A DNA stretch of 64,000 nucleotides from an uncultured Aquimarina sp. GTDB lineage: Bacteria > Bacteroidota > Bacteroidia > Flavobacteriales > Flavobacteriaceae. The stretch lies in assembly GCA_947493035.1 (NCBI GenBank), contig CANLOW010000001.1, forward strand, positions 248,001 through 312,000, given 5' to 3'. The translations under genes were made by a program, and so were the position numbers. The notes under the pieces are model-generated. The model was not told where the DNA came from, ran no database searches, and was given only the letters and a program-made list of their open reading frames with translations. Shown here one piece after another: positions 25,769 through 33,908 of the stretch (positions are counted from its first letter, which is position 1; each line of letters begins with the position of its first letter).

Positions 25769-26407
25769 TTATTGCAACAAAATACCATTTTCAAACCCAA
25801 ACTTTAAAAGATCAGGAATTCTCTTTGTATTTGTCATTTCATAAAGCTGTCTTTTATGCGTTTTCAAAGAGCTTACTGAAATATTGAGGTGTGTGGCAAT
25901 TTCTCCTTCTGTTTCACCAGAAAATTGATATAAAGATTTCAAAATATTAATCTTATTTTCTGTAAACTTCACTCCATTAATTTCCACAGATAACTTTCTA
26001 GATCCCTTACCTACAGAAATCTTGTTAGAAGTAGTGCTGTAATAACAATCAGAAATTATATCATGAAAACCTTTGAAAGAACTCTCTTTACTCAAGAAGG
26101 ACTCTACTTTATGTTGTTCAGCTAATGATCGATTGAAGGCATCATTTAGTGAAGTCAACATAATAATCTTAAAAGCTGAGATATCTTTTCTTATTTCACT
26201 TAAATGATCAAAAGAACTTGTTCCATTAAAATTAACATCTAAAATCAGTATATCTATACTATTACTGTTGCAGAAAACTTCTAGTTCATTTAAATCCGAC
26301 AGTACAGCTTTTACACTATACCCCTCTTTCATATTTAAGTTTTCAGCTAATGCCTCAGCAAAAAACAGATTATCATCGGCTATTACTATTCGGATATCAC
26401 TATTCAT
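25769..26407 (-). CDS. NarL/LuxR-family response regulator
   Basis: A 212-residue two-domain regulator. The receiver has the acidic pair Asp11-Asp12 (VIADDN), acceptor Asp57 (ILDVNF), Thr85 and Lys107. The C-terminal LuxR-type helix-turn-helix spans about 145-205 (EGEIATHLNISVSSLKTHKRQLYEM). It begins the operon with the 7TMR-DISM kinase and the catalase-like protein. A perfect 10-bp inverted repeat lies 39-60 bp before the ATG and could be its own binding site or an attenuator hairpin. Confidence 0.9.
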   Translation of the reverse strand: MNSDIRIVIADDNLFFAEALAENLNMKEGYSVKAVLSDLNELEVFCNSNSIDILILDVNFNGTSSFDHLSEIRKDISAFKIIMLTSLNDAFNRSLAEQHKVESFLSKESSFKGFHDIISDCYYSTTSNKISVGKGSRKLSVEINGVKFTENKINILKSLYQFSGETEGEIATHLNISVSSLKTHKRQLYEMTNTKRIPDLLKFGFENGILLQ

Positions 26408-26906
26408 CTTGGGGGAGAAATATTAATTAAATGCAAATTAATAAAAAAATCATACTAAAGTATGATTTCTATCACCTAACCTCAAATTACTTTTGTACCA
26501 GACAAATCAGCATACTCTTTTATTAGTAAAATAAATCTTAATAAAGAATATGCAACTACATAAAATACAAATTACTAATCATACTTCTTAGAATCACTGA
26601 ATAGTATTGTTGTTAGAAAAGCGGCTTGAATCATTATGGGGGTAAGGATTTTCGGTCGCTTTTTATTTTTTCCCAATTATTTAAACCTAGCTAGATAATA
26701 CCCAAGGACAAAACCTTTATCTATTCCATCAAAAAACAATAGCTTATCTAGTCTCTTTTTAGTCAATTAAGAGCAACTAGAAACCTAAAACAATTGTTTC
26801 GCATCACCTAAAAAGGGTATTTCTACTATAAATTGAAACATATTTTAAACTGAAATAACACTAGAAAAAGAAACAAATATTACTTTTACAGCATCACATA
26901 AACAAA
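26408..26906. other. 500-bp divergent intergenic region with a possible small RNA
   Basis: It contains the palindrome at 26446-26467, a plus-strand -7 element TACTTTTG at 26487-26494 and a hairpin with 7-bp stem AAAAGCG/CGCTTTT (26617-26663) followed by TATTTTTT. The last two could bound a plus-strand transcript of about 170 nt with no open frame. No protein gene is visible. A TACTTTTA box near 26880 may serve the DUF5723 gene. Confidence 0.4.
26446..26467 (-). promoter_or_regulatory. inverted repeat upstream of the two-component/catalase-like operon
   Basis: Perfect palindrome with 10-bp arms, AAATCATACT and AGTATGATTT, separated by AA. On the minus strand the second arm runs into TTTTTTT, so it can be read as an operator for the response regulator or as a terminator-like attenuator in the leader. 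A -7-like TACTTTAG is embedded in it. Confidence 0.5.
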
Positions 26907-26918
26907 ATGATTAAGACT

Positions 26919-28307
26919 ATGACCAAAAAATTACAATTTTTAGGCGCATGCCTAGCTACATCGGTTGCTTTTGGGCAGTCATTTACTGGCTTAACCCAAG
27001 ATAACTACGCTGGTATACATGGAGTAATTGTCAATCCTGCCAACGTCCACAACTCTCCTTACAAAGTAGACATTAACCTTTTCAGTGCTAGTGTTCTTGG
27101 AGGTACTGATGCATTTGAAGTTAGTATAGATAAATTTTCAGAAGATGACTATGATTTATTTGATGATGAGGAAGCTAAAAAATATAATGAAAACAATAAC
27201 CTCTACACCAATATCGACATACTAGGCCCATCATTTATGTTTGGAATTAACCAAAAATCTAGTATCGCCTTAAGTTCAAGAGTAAGAGGAATCGTAAATA
27301 TCAATGGTTTAAAAGGAGAACTAGTTGATGAGATCGAATCTATTGATGATGAACTTAACGAAAATTTTTCTGTAACTGAAGATAGCTCTGTAAATACAGC
27401 CAATACTTGGTTAGAAATAGGGGCAACATATGGAAGAGAAATCTTTTCAAATGAGCGTCATTACATTAGTGCTGGTATTACAGCCAAATATTTACAAGGT
27501 AGAGGTGCTGCCACTGCCGAAGCTAATGATTTAACTGTAGCATACGATACAGGTAATGCAAATGTAGATGGTGATGAAGTTTTTACTGCAACAGGAAATG
27601 CTTCTTATACTTTATCTGAAGGCGGTTACGATCCTGATACGGAAGAATATGAATTTGACAGTAATGGTAGTGGTTTCGGTTTGGATATTGGTGCCGTTTA
27701 TGAATGGAAAAGAAAGAATACAGAATTAGACTCTCTATCAAATAAACTGTACAAAAGAAATTACATCTTAAAAGTTGGTCTTGCTGTAACTGATATTGGG
27801 AAGATTTCATATGATGGTGCCGAAAGAGAAAATTATAATTTTGGCAATCAAACTATCGATAGAAACACTTTCTTAAACGACGATATACTTGGTATTATTG
27901 AACGCTTAACAACACCAGAAATCACAAATGAAGACCTAGAGATTAAGCTACCTACAGCATTACGATTAAATGTCGATTTCCAAGCCACTAAAAGATGGTT
28001 CCTAAATGCAGGTATTAATCAGTCACTAATTAGTGAAGACGAAAAAAACGCAAATCGTATTTACAGTGAATATTATCTAGCCCCTCGTTTCCAAACAAAA
28101 TTCTTAACTGTGGGGACAACCTTATTGACAAGACAACATTTAGGCTTTGCTTGGGGTGCTAATTTACGTGTAGGACCACTTGTTGTTGGATCTAGTACAT
28201 TATTCTCTGGCCTATTCAGCGACTCGACGCAACAAGCAGATGTATATGTCGGACTAAAAATTCCTGTATACAAAAAACTGAAAGCTAAAAAAGAAAAAGA
28301 CCTATAA
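26919..28307 (+). CDS. DUF5723-type outer-membrane beta-barrel protein
   Basis: About 462 residues. The N-terminus from ATG 26919 (MTKKLQFLGACLATSVAFGQ) is a signal peptide; ATG 26907 gives a 4-residue longer form. The mature protein opens SFTGLTQDNYAGIHGVIVNPANV, the FadL/DUF5723-like start of Bacteroidota outer-membrane barrels, and continues with alternating amphipathic strands (SSIALSSRVRGIVNING, FQTKFLTVGTTLLTRQHLGFAWGANL). An acidic loop (about 70-105) is rich in Asp and Glu. The final 20 residues are Lys-rich instead of ending in an aromatic strand. Function unknown, possibly gliding or transport related. It is followed 32 bp later by a lipoprotein gene, likely the same operon. Confidence 0.75.
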   Translation: MTKKLQFLGACLATSVAFGQSFTGLTQDNYAGIHGVIVNPANVHNSPYKVDINLFSASVLGGTDAFEVSIDKFSEDDYDLFDDEEAKKYNENNNLYTNIDILGPSFMFGINQKSSIALSSRVRGIVNINGLKGELVDEIESIDDELNENFSVTEDSSVNTANTWLEIGATYGREIFSNERHYISAGITAKYLQGRGAATAEANDLTVAYDTGNANVDGDEVFTATGNASYTLSEGGYDPDTEEYEFDSNGSGFGLDIGAVYEWKRKNTELDSLSNKLYKRNYILKVGLAVTDIGKISYDGAERENYNFGNQTIDRNTFLNDDILGIIERLTTPEITNEDLEIKLPTALRLNVDFQATKRWFLNAGINQSLISEDEKNANRIYSEYYLAPRFQTKFLTVGTTLLTRQHLGFAWGANLRVGPLVVGSSTLFSGLFSDSTQQADVYVGLKIPVYKKLKAKKEKDL

Positions 28308-28339
28308 ATAACCTAAAACTAATTATAAAAATAATAACG

Positions 28340-28936
28340 ATGAAAACATTAAAAGTAATAACAATAGCTTTTTTAGCAGCAGCAGCTTTTTCTTGTTCAG
28401 ATGAAGACAGAACTGAATTTCAAGATGACTTATCAACAAACATAGAAAAGAGCTTTTTAGAGTCTGACGCATTAGCTGATGGATTCCAAATCGATGGTGC
28501 TAGCCTTGAAACAGGAACACCTCCTGCTCCATCTGGCGACCTACAATTATTGACTCCTTCTGCATCTGGAAACAACACTTCGAATGCTCAGTTTAGCTTC
28601 GAAACAGAACAAGATGTTGACGGTGCATTTGTTCAATTAACTACTCGAGGAGGAGAAACCTTAGATCGCTTTTTTGATATTCCTGCAATTGCTTTAAATA
28701 GTAATGCTACACCTAGTCAGGCAGCTCAGAAATCATTGAATGGACAAGAACTTGTAACATATTCTTTCAATATTGACATTACAAATATTGCTGAGGTACC
28801 TGTAGGAACTTTTTGTTTTACTTTCTGTTTTTACAATGCTAATGGAGTATCAAACCCTGTAGTAGGATGTGCTGTAATTGTAAAAGAAGGGGGAAGAAAA
28901 ATATTTAAAGAAGTACAAATAGGGCTTTTCGAATAA
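28340..28936 (+). CDS. exported lipoprotein of unknown function
   Basis: A 198-residue predicted lipoprotein with signal peptide and lipobox AFSC (Cys19) followed by an acidic SDEDRTE stretch. Residues about 75-198 are beta-rich (NAQFSFETEQDVDGAFVQL, TFCFTFCFYNANGVSNPVVG) and suggest an Ig-like or lipocalin-like sandwich, with no recognised family. It lies behind the DUF5723 gene and ends in a strong terminator, so the two are probably co-expressed envelope proteins. Confidence 0.6.
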   Translation: MKTLKVITIAFLAAAAFSCSDEDRTEFQDDLSTNIEKSFLESDALADGFQIDGASLETGTPPAPSGDLQLLTPSASGNNTSNAQFSFETEQDVDGAFVQLTTRGGETLDRFFDIPAIALNSNATPSQAAQKSLNGQELVTYSFNIDITNIAEVPVGTFCFTFCFYNANGVSNPVVGCAVIVKEGGRKIFKEVQIGLFE

Positions 28937-28980
28937 TTCAAAAACCACAAATATTTACACCTAAAATATAGGTATAAAAA

Positions 28981-29008
28981 AACCAGCTTAAAGCTGGTTT
29001 TTTTTCTT
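28981..29008 (+). terminator. Rho-independent terminator after the DUF5723/lipoprotein pair
   Basis: Stem AACCAGCTT/AAGCTGGTT (9 bp, very short loop) followed by a run of T, 44 bp after the lipoprotein stop. Confidence 0.85.
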
Positions 29009-29073
29009 TATAATTGTGTGTCCCGTCCTAAAATAGCGCTACAGTGAGGTAAATATCATCATCTAAGCCATCA

Positions 29074-29940
29074 CTAGTAAGCCATTTGAAAATTAATAAG
29101 CTCTTGTTTTGTTAATTCTCTGTAACGTCCACGTGGTAAATCTTTCTTTGTCAACCCTCCAACAACCGTACGGTCTATTTTAGTCACGGTATAGCCTAAC
29201 TTTTCAAAAATACGAGTAACAATTCTTCTTCTTTGTGAAGTCAACTGTATCCCTATTTCTTTTTTGTTATCATTTAGATAATGTAATTCTTGTACTGGTA
29301 TTTGGGCATCTTCTATGAATACCCCTTCTAAAATTTTATCAAAATGAACAGGAGAAAGACTTTTATTAAGTTCTATCTGATAAATCTGTCTTATTCTATT
29401 CGAACCATTAACACTTCCTAAAAAACTATCATCATTTGACAACAATAACAAACCTGTAGCATTACGCTCCATTTTACCTATTGGCTTCAGTGTACTCTTC
29501 GCTGCATTACGCAATAAATAATAAACTGATTTTTCTTCATTAGAAGTATTTAATTCTACTGTAAAACCTTTAGGCTTATTTATAAGAATATACTTTTTTT
29601 CTACAGGAGTAATAGTTTGCCCATCGAAGTTTACTTCGTCAGTCTTCTTAACCTTATACCCCATTTCAGTAACTACTTTCCCGTTCACACGAACAACACC
29701 TGTACTAATGTACAGATCAGCTTCACGTCGTGTACACATACCAGAATTAGCAATATACTTATTCAAACGAATCTCATCAGGATTCAAGTTTACTGGCGGT
29801 TTAGATTTCAAAGGACGTTGTTTCGATAGCTTATTAAAATCAGCCGAATTACTTGCTGGTTTATTACTATGACTACTCTTACCTTTTCGTTGACCCGTTG
29901 GCTTTTTTCTACCTCCTTTATTTCCTTGATTCCGATTCAT
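29074..29940 (-). CDS. RsuA/RluB-family pseudouridine synthase with Asp-to-Glu active site
   Basis: A 288-residue protein. The first 50 residues are a basic, disordered extension (GNKGGRKKPTGQRKG). An S4 RNA-binding domain follows (57-105, IRLNKYIANSGMCTRREADLYI), then the RsuA/RluB/RluE/RluF catalytic domain (ILINKPKGF, PIGKMERNATGLLLLSND, IDRTVVGGLTKKDLPRGRYRELT). In this family the active-site motif is GRLDxxTxGLLLLTND with an invariant Asp; here that residue is Glu158 (codon GAG). The usual SGRNR loop is SQRRR. The gene may encode a modified or inactive enzyme that still binds rRNA. It stands alone, minus strand. Confidence 0.82.
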   Translation of the reverse strand: MNRNQGNKGGRKKPTGQRKGKSSHSNKPASNSADFNKLSKQRPLKSKPPVNLNPDEIRLNKYIANSGMCTRREADLYISTGVVRVNGKVVTEMGYKVKKTDEVNFDGQTITPVEKKYILINKPKGFTVELNTSNEEKSVYYLLRNAAKSTLKPIGKMERNATGLLLLSNDDSFLGSVNGSNRIRQIYQIELNKSLSPVHFDKILEGVFIEDAQIPVQELHYLNDNKKEIGIQLTSQRRRIVTRIFEKLGYTVTKIDRTVVGGLTKKDLPRGRYRELTKQELINFQMAY

Positions 29941-30403
29941 TGGGCATTCTTTTTCTGCAAAGATACATTAAAGGGTATCAGCAATCAGGTATCAGGTATC
30001 AGGTTTTCTTAGAAAAATTTTGAGCACATATATTTTTTTTGATATGACTTTAAAACCTCGTCACGAAACTAATTTCACAAAAACTACTAGCTAATACATT
30101 ATTGGCGGTCAGGTATCGGGCATCAGGTTTTCAATCACTCAAAACATACATTTTAGAATTTACGTTAAAATCAATTCATTTTGTGCTAGCATTAACACAA
30201 CGCTAAACTGACACCGGATAGCCGACACCTAATAGTCACAGCTTCGCTGTTGACCATCGTAAAATTGACTATTGCAAACCATTCCATATTAGAGAAAAAC
30301 TACATCTTTACCTACGATTTTGTTAAATTTGCATTTCTCATTATCAATTTAAGTAGATTACTTTTTTTGAAACAATAAATGAGGAAGCTTTAAAAAAACG
30401 AAA
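29941..30403. repeat. intergenic region with tandem and dispersed palindromic repeats
   Basis: Between the pseudouridine synthase gene and leuC. It holds a tandem ATCAGGT-type run (29971-30006, ATCAGGT repeated with slight variation), a second copy (30104-30132) and a partial inverse copy GATAGCCGACACCTAATAG with the hairpin CAGCTTCGCTG (30209-30253). Similar text recurs between leuC and leuD (31803-31893). The leuC -7 element lies at 30324-30331. No gene is visible. Confidence 0.6.
30324..30331 (+). promoter_or_regulatory. candidate -7 element for leuCD
   Basis: TAAATTTG, an exact TAnnTTTG match, 72 bp upstream of the leuC ATG. The -33 box is not clear. The leader of about 65 nt has no evident leucine-rich ORF. 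Confidence 0.5.
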
Positions 30404-31801
30404 ATGAGTAAGACATTATTTGACAAGGTATGGGATTCACATGTAGTTAAGCATGTTGAAGATGGCCCAGATGTATTGTTAATCGATCGTCACATGGTAC
30501 ACGAAGTAACGAGTCCAGTGGCTTTCTTAGGTATTAAAAATCGTGGTATTGGTGTATTGTATCCTAACAAGACATTTGCTACTGCCGATCACAATACCCC
30601 TACAATTAACCAGCACTTACCTGTGCAAGATCCACTTTCTGCAAACCAATTAGAAGCATTAGAAAGAAATGCTAACGAGCATGGCATTAGCCACTGGGGA
30701 CTTGGTCACGAAAAAAATGGTATTGTACACGTTGTAGGTCCAGAATATGGAATTACTCAACCAGGTGCGACTATCGTATGTGGTGATTCGCATACTTCTA
30801 CTCACGGGGCTTTCGGAGCAATTGCTTTTGGTATTGGAACTTCTGAAGTAGAAATGGTATTAGCTACACAATGTATTATGCAGCCTAAGCCAAAGAAAAT
30901 GCGTATCAATGTAGAAGGTGAATTAAACTTTGGTGTTACACCTAAAGATGTTGCTTTATACATCATATCTAAATTGACTACTTCTGGTGCAACAGGATAT
31001 TTTGCTGAATACGCTGGTCAAGTATTTAGAGATATGTCTATGGAAGGTCGTATGACTGTTTGTAATCTTAGTATTGAAATGGGTGCCCGTGGAGGAATGA
31101 TTGCTCCTGACGAAAAAACATTCGAATACATCAAAGGTCGTGAGCACACTCCTACAGGAGACGCTTGGGACAAAGCAATGACTTATTGGGAAACTCTATA
31201 TACTGATGAAGATGCTAAATTCGATAAAGAATTAACATTCCAAGCCTCAGATATTGAGCCAATGATTACTTATGGTACTAACCCAGGTATGGGATTAGGA
31301 ATCACTAAGAATATTCCTTTTGCTGCTGATGCTACAGACGGTGAAGCTACCTATAAGAAATCATTAGGTTACATGAACTTCAACGAAGGTGACGATATGA
31401 TTGGAAAACCAATTGATTTCGTATTCATCGGAAGTTGTACAAACGGACGTATCGAAGATTTCCGTGCTTTTACAGAAATTGTTAAAGGACGTAAAAAAGC
31501 AGATAACGTTACCGCTTGGTTAGTTCCTGGATCTCACAAGGTAGAAGCAGCGATCAAAGAAGAAGGCTTATTAGATATATTAACAGAATCTGGTTTCGAA
31601 TTACGTGAGCCTGGATGTTCTGCATGTTTAGCAATGAACGACGATAAAGTACCTGCTGGAAAACTAGCTGTAAGTACTTCTAACCGTAACTTCGAAGGTC
31701 GTCAAGGCCCTGGATCAAGAACATTATTAGCTTCTCCATTAGTAGCTGCTGCCGCAGCTGTAACTGGAAAAGTGACTGATCCTCGTGAATTGATGAAGTA
31801 A
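30404..31801 (+). CDS. leuC: 3-isopropylmalate dehydratase large subunit
   Basis: Large subunit of the [4Fe-4S] isomerase that converts 2- to 3-isopropylmalate in leucine synthesis. At 465 residues it has the bacterial LeuC length. Cluster cysteines are visible in FIGSCTNGR and in [11 protein letters not shown] (C-x2-C). Other signatures are [29 protein letters not shown] and [20 protein letters not shown]. It pairs with LeuD, encoded 104 bp downstream behind a long palindrome. leuA and leuB are not next to it. Confidence 0.97.
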   Translation: MSKTLFDKVWDSHVVKHVEDGPDVLLIDRHMVHEVTSPVAFLGIKNRGIGVLYPNKTFATADHNTPTINQHLPVQDPLSANQLEALERNANEHGISHWGLGHEKNGIVHVVGPEYGITQPGATIVCGDSHTSTHGAFGAIAFGIGTSEVEMVLATQCIMQPKPKKMRINVEGELNFGVTPKDVALYIISKLTTSGATGYFAEYAGQVFRDMSMEGRMTVCNLSIEMGARGGMIAPDEKTFEYIKGREHTPTGDAWDKAMTYWETLYTDEDAKFDKELTFQASDIEPMITYGTNPGMGLGITKNIPFAADATDGEATYKKSLGYMNFNEGDDMIGKPIDFVFIGSCTNGRIEDFRAFTEIVKGRKKADNVTAWLVPGSHKVEAAIKEEGLLDILTESGFELREPGCSACLAMNDDKVPAGKLAVSTSNRNFEGRQGPGSRTLLASPLVAAAAAVTGKVTDPRELMK

Positions 31802-31802
31802 T

Positions 31803-31893
31803 ATTCGCGAAGCGAATTGGCTGCCAGCTGTTAGGTATCAGCTGTCAGTATTTTTAATTATGGCTGATAGCTGATACCTAACAGCCGATAGCT
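31803..31893. repeat. large imperfect inverted repeat between leuC and leuD
   Basis: Starts with the small palindrome ATTCGC GAA GCGAAT (31803-31817). Then two arms of about 30 bp (31819-31848 and 31861-31893) sharing the core GCTGTTAGGTATCAGCT and its complement, with an A/T loop. It would fold into one long hairpin in the leuCD mRNA. Related text lies upstream of leuC, so it looks like a dispersed REP-like palindrome. Confidence 0.7.
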
Positions 31894-31905
31894 AAAACAA
31901 AAAAT

Positions 31906-32499
31906 ATGGCATACGATAAATTTGAAATATTAAAAAGTACTGCGGTTCCATTACCTATCGAGAATGTGGACACCGATCAAATCATCCCTGCTCGTTTCTT
32001 AAAAGCTACAGAGCGTAAAGGATTTGGAGATAATTTATTCCGTGATTGGAGATATAACAATGATGATTCTCCTAAAGAAGATTTTGTATTAAATAACCCA
32101 AAATATTCAGGTAAAATATTAGTTGGAGGAAAAAACTTCGGATCTGGATCTTCTCGTGAACATGCAGCTTGGGCCGTATACGATTACGGATTCCGTTGTG
32201 TAATCTCTAGTTTCTTTGCTGATATATTCAGAGGAAACTGTTTAAATATTGGTGTATTACCAGTACAAGTAAGCGAAGCGTTTGCGGAAAAAGTTTTTGC
32301 TACGATTGAAGCTGATCCTAACGCTGAAATTGAAGTAAACCTTCCTGAACAAAAAGTTGTTTTACCATCAGGAGAAAGCGAACCTTTCGAAATCAATGGT
32401 TATAAAAAACAGAATATGTTAAATGGTTTTGATGACATCGACTATTTAACAAACATAAAGGACGATATTAAAGCTTTTGAAGCTAAGTCTCCTTTATAG
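31906..32499 (+). CDS. leuD: 3-isopropylmalate dehydratase small subunit
   Basis: Small (swivelling) subunit of isopropylmalate isomerase, 197 residues, forming the active enzyme with LeuC. Motifs: NVDTDQIIPARFLK, GKNFGSGSSREHAAWA (substrate-binding loop) and FADIFRGNCLNIGVLPV. It is separated from leuC by a palindrome that might uncouple translation or stabilise one half of the mRNA. A strong terminator follows. Confidence 0.97.
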   Translation: MAYDKFEILKSTAVPLPIENVDTDQIIPARFLKATERKGFGDNLFRDWRYNNDDSPKEDFVLNNPKYSGKILVGGKNFGSGSSREHAAWAVYDYGFRCVISSFFADIFRGNCLNIGVLPVQVSEAFAEKVFATIEADPNAEIEVNLPEQKVVLPSGESEPFEINGYKKQNMLNGFDDIDYLTNIKDDIKAFEAKSPL

Positions 32500-32530
32500 T
32501 AAAGATATTCTCTTTCAAAAAAACACTAAA

Positions 32531-32562
32531 AGCACTTAAGTTCGAACTTAAGTGCTTTTTTT
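32531..32562 (+). terminator. Rho-independent terminator after leuD
   Basis: A 26-bp perfect palindrome (32531-32556; arms AGCACTTAAG and CTTAAGTGCT around TTCGAA) followed by TTTTTT. The next start codon follows within 1 bp of the T-run, so the sigma-factor gene must be read by readthrough or a promoter inside this region. Confidence 0.9.
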
Positions 32563-33864
32563 ATGCCTAAATTTAAGAACATAATATCTCTTTTGAAAAA
32601 ACAAAGAAATACATACACATCGTCTCTCGCCGAGCATTTCTTTAGAAATGAATACGGAAAAATGGTAGTCGTTATTTCTAGATATCTTGGCATAAACCAA
32701 ATAGAAACCGCCGAGGACATTGTGCAAGAAACTCTTTTAAAAGCTGTAGAAAACTGGCAACAAAACGGTATGCCTCCTAACCCAGAGGGATGGCTATATA
32801 CAACTGCAAAAAACATCACGCTTAACATTCTGAAAAGAGATAAAAACTTTCAAAAAATCATTAACGAAAAAAGAAATATTGACTTTAAGAGTGAAGAAAA
32901 TCTCAATTTTTCTAACAACTATATTTCGGATGAGCAACTACGAATGATGCTTTCTTGCTGTCACCCCACTATCCCCGAAAACACTCAAATTGCATTAATT
33001 TTAAAGATACTCTGTGGATTGAGCATTAAGGAAATCGCCAGTGCCTACCAGACTTCCCCTGAAACTATAAATAAACGCCTAGTAAGAGGGAGAAAGCAAT
33101 TACGAGAAAACCACATTGATTTACAAGGTAAAGTTGATCTCAACACACAGCTACCCATTATTTTAAAAACCATCTATTTGATTTTTAATGAAGGATATAG
33201 TCCACATTTCAAAAATGACATTATTCAATTTGATCTATGCTTAGAAGCTGTACGAATATGTGAAATCATAATCAACAATCCTCATATACCCGATAAAACA
33301 GAAAGTCATGCACTAGCCGCATTAATCTATTTTAACACATCTCGTTTCAAAGCCAGATTTAATAAAAATAATGAGGTTATAGATTTAAAGCATCAAGAAC
33401 GAAACCTTTGGGACCAACGACTAATACAGAGAGGAATTCATTATTTAAACCTAATAATGAATGAGAATAAAGAAATCATTAGTAAATACTTCATTCTTGC
33501 TTCCATCTCTATGCACCATTGCTTAGCTACAAACTATAACCAAACCAACTGGAATGAAATCCTAATGCTTTACAACCTTCTATTAAACATTGAAAATTCT
33601 GCTACAGTCAAACTAAATAGAGCGGTAATAATTTGCGAAGCTAAAGGAGTAGAAGCTGGAATTGAAGCGCTAAAACCTTTAGAAAACGAAATCAATACAA
33701 CAAACATCTATCTATTTCACGCAACATATACTGACTTTTTAGTCCGAAAAAATGATATTGAAAATGCTAGAGTTCATTTTAATGAAGCAATTAAAACATG
33801 TAAAACTAAAAGAGACCGCAATTTTTTAGAAAAAAAGTTCAGCAACCTTGTCCCTATTTCTTAA
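32563..33864 (+). CDS. ECF RNA polymerase sigma factor, ECF42-like with C-terminal helical extension
   Basis: A 433-residue sigma-70-family protein. Residues about 20-90 are region 2 (ISRYLGINQIETAEDIVQETLLKAVENWQ), residues about 130-185 are region 4 (LALILKILCGLSIKEIASAYQTSPETINKRLVRGRKQLRE, read approximately), and the last 240 residues are a helical domain like the TPR-type extension of ECF42/SigJ-like factors (FNEGYSPHF, LNRAVIICEAKGVEAGIEAL). In ECF42 the C-terminal extension replaces an anti-sigma factor and a YCII/DGPF protein gene lies next door, as here. The ATG at 32563 immediately follows the leuD terminator. Target genes are probably the partner itself and unknown stress genes. 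Confidence 0.85.
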   Translation: MPKFKNIISLLKKQRNTYTSSLAEHFFRNEYGKMVVVISRYLGINQIETAEDIVQETLLKAVENWQQNGMPPNPEGWLYTTAKNITLNILKRDKNFQKIINEKRNIDFKSEENLNFSNNYISDEQLRMMLSCCHPTIPENTQIALILKILCGLSIKEIASAYQTSPETINKRLVRGRKQLRENHIDLQGKVDLNTQLPIILKTIYLIFNEGYSPHFKNDIIQFDLCLEAVRICEIIINNPHIPDKTESHALAALIYFNTSRFKARFNKNNEVIDLKHQERNLWDQRLIQRGIHYLNLIMNENKEIISKYFILASISMHHCLATNYNQTNWNEILMLYNLLLNIENSATVKLNRAVIICEAKGVEAGIEALKPLENEINTTNIYLFHATYTDFLVRKNDIENARVHFNEAIKTCKTKRDRNFLEKKFSNLVPIS

Positions 33865-33908
33865 TTCCGATTGTCATAGAAGTGATTATTAACTTTAAAT
33901 AGAAAATC

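Noticed and set aside
29971-30253. CRISPR array upstream of leuC
   Set aside because: Repeats are short, variable and not separated by regular unique spacers; no cas gene is nearby.
32563-33864. Gene split or frameshift in the sigma factor because of its unusual length
   Set aside because: The C-terminal 240-residue extension is normal for ECF42-type sigma factors and the frame is uninterrupted.
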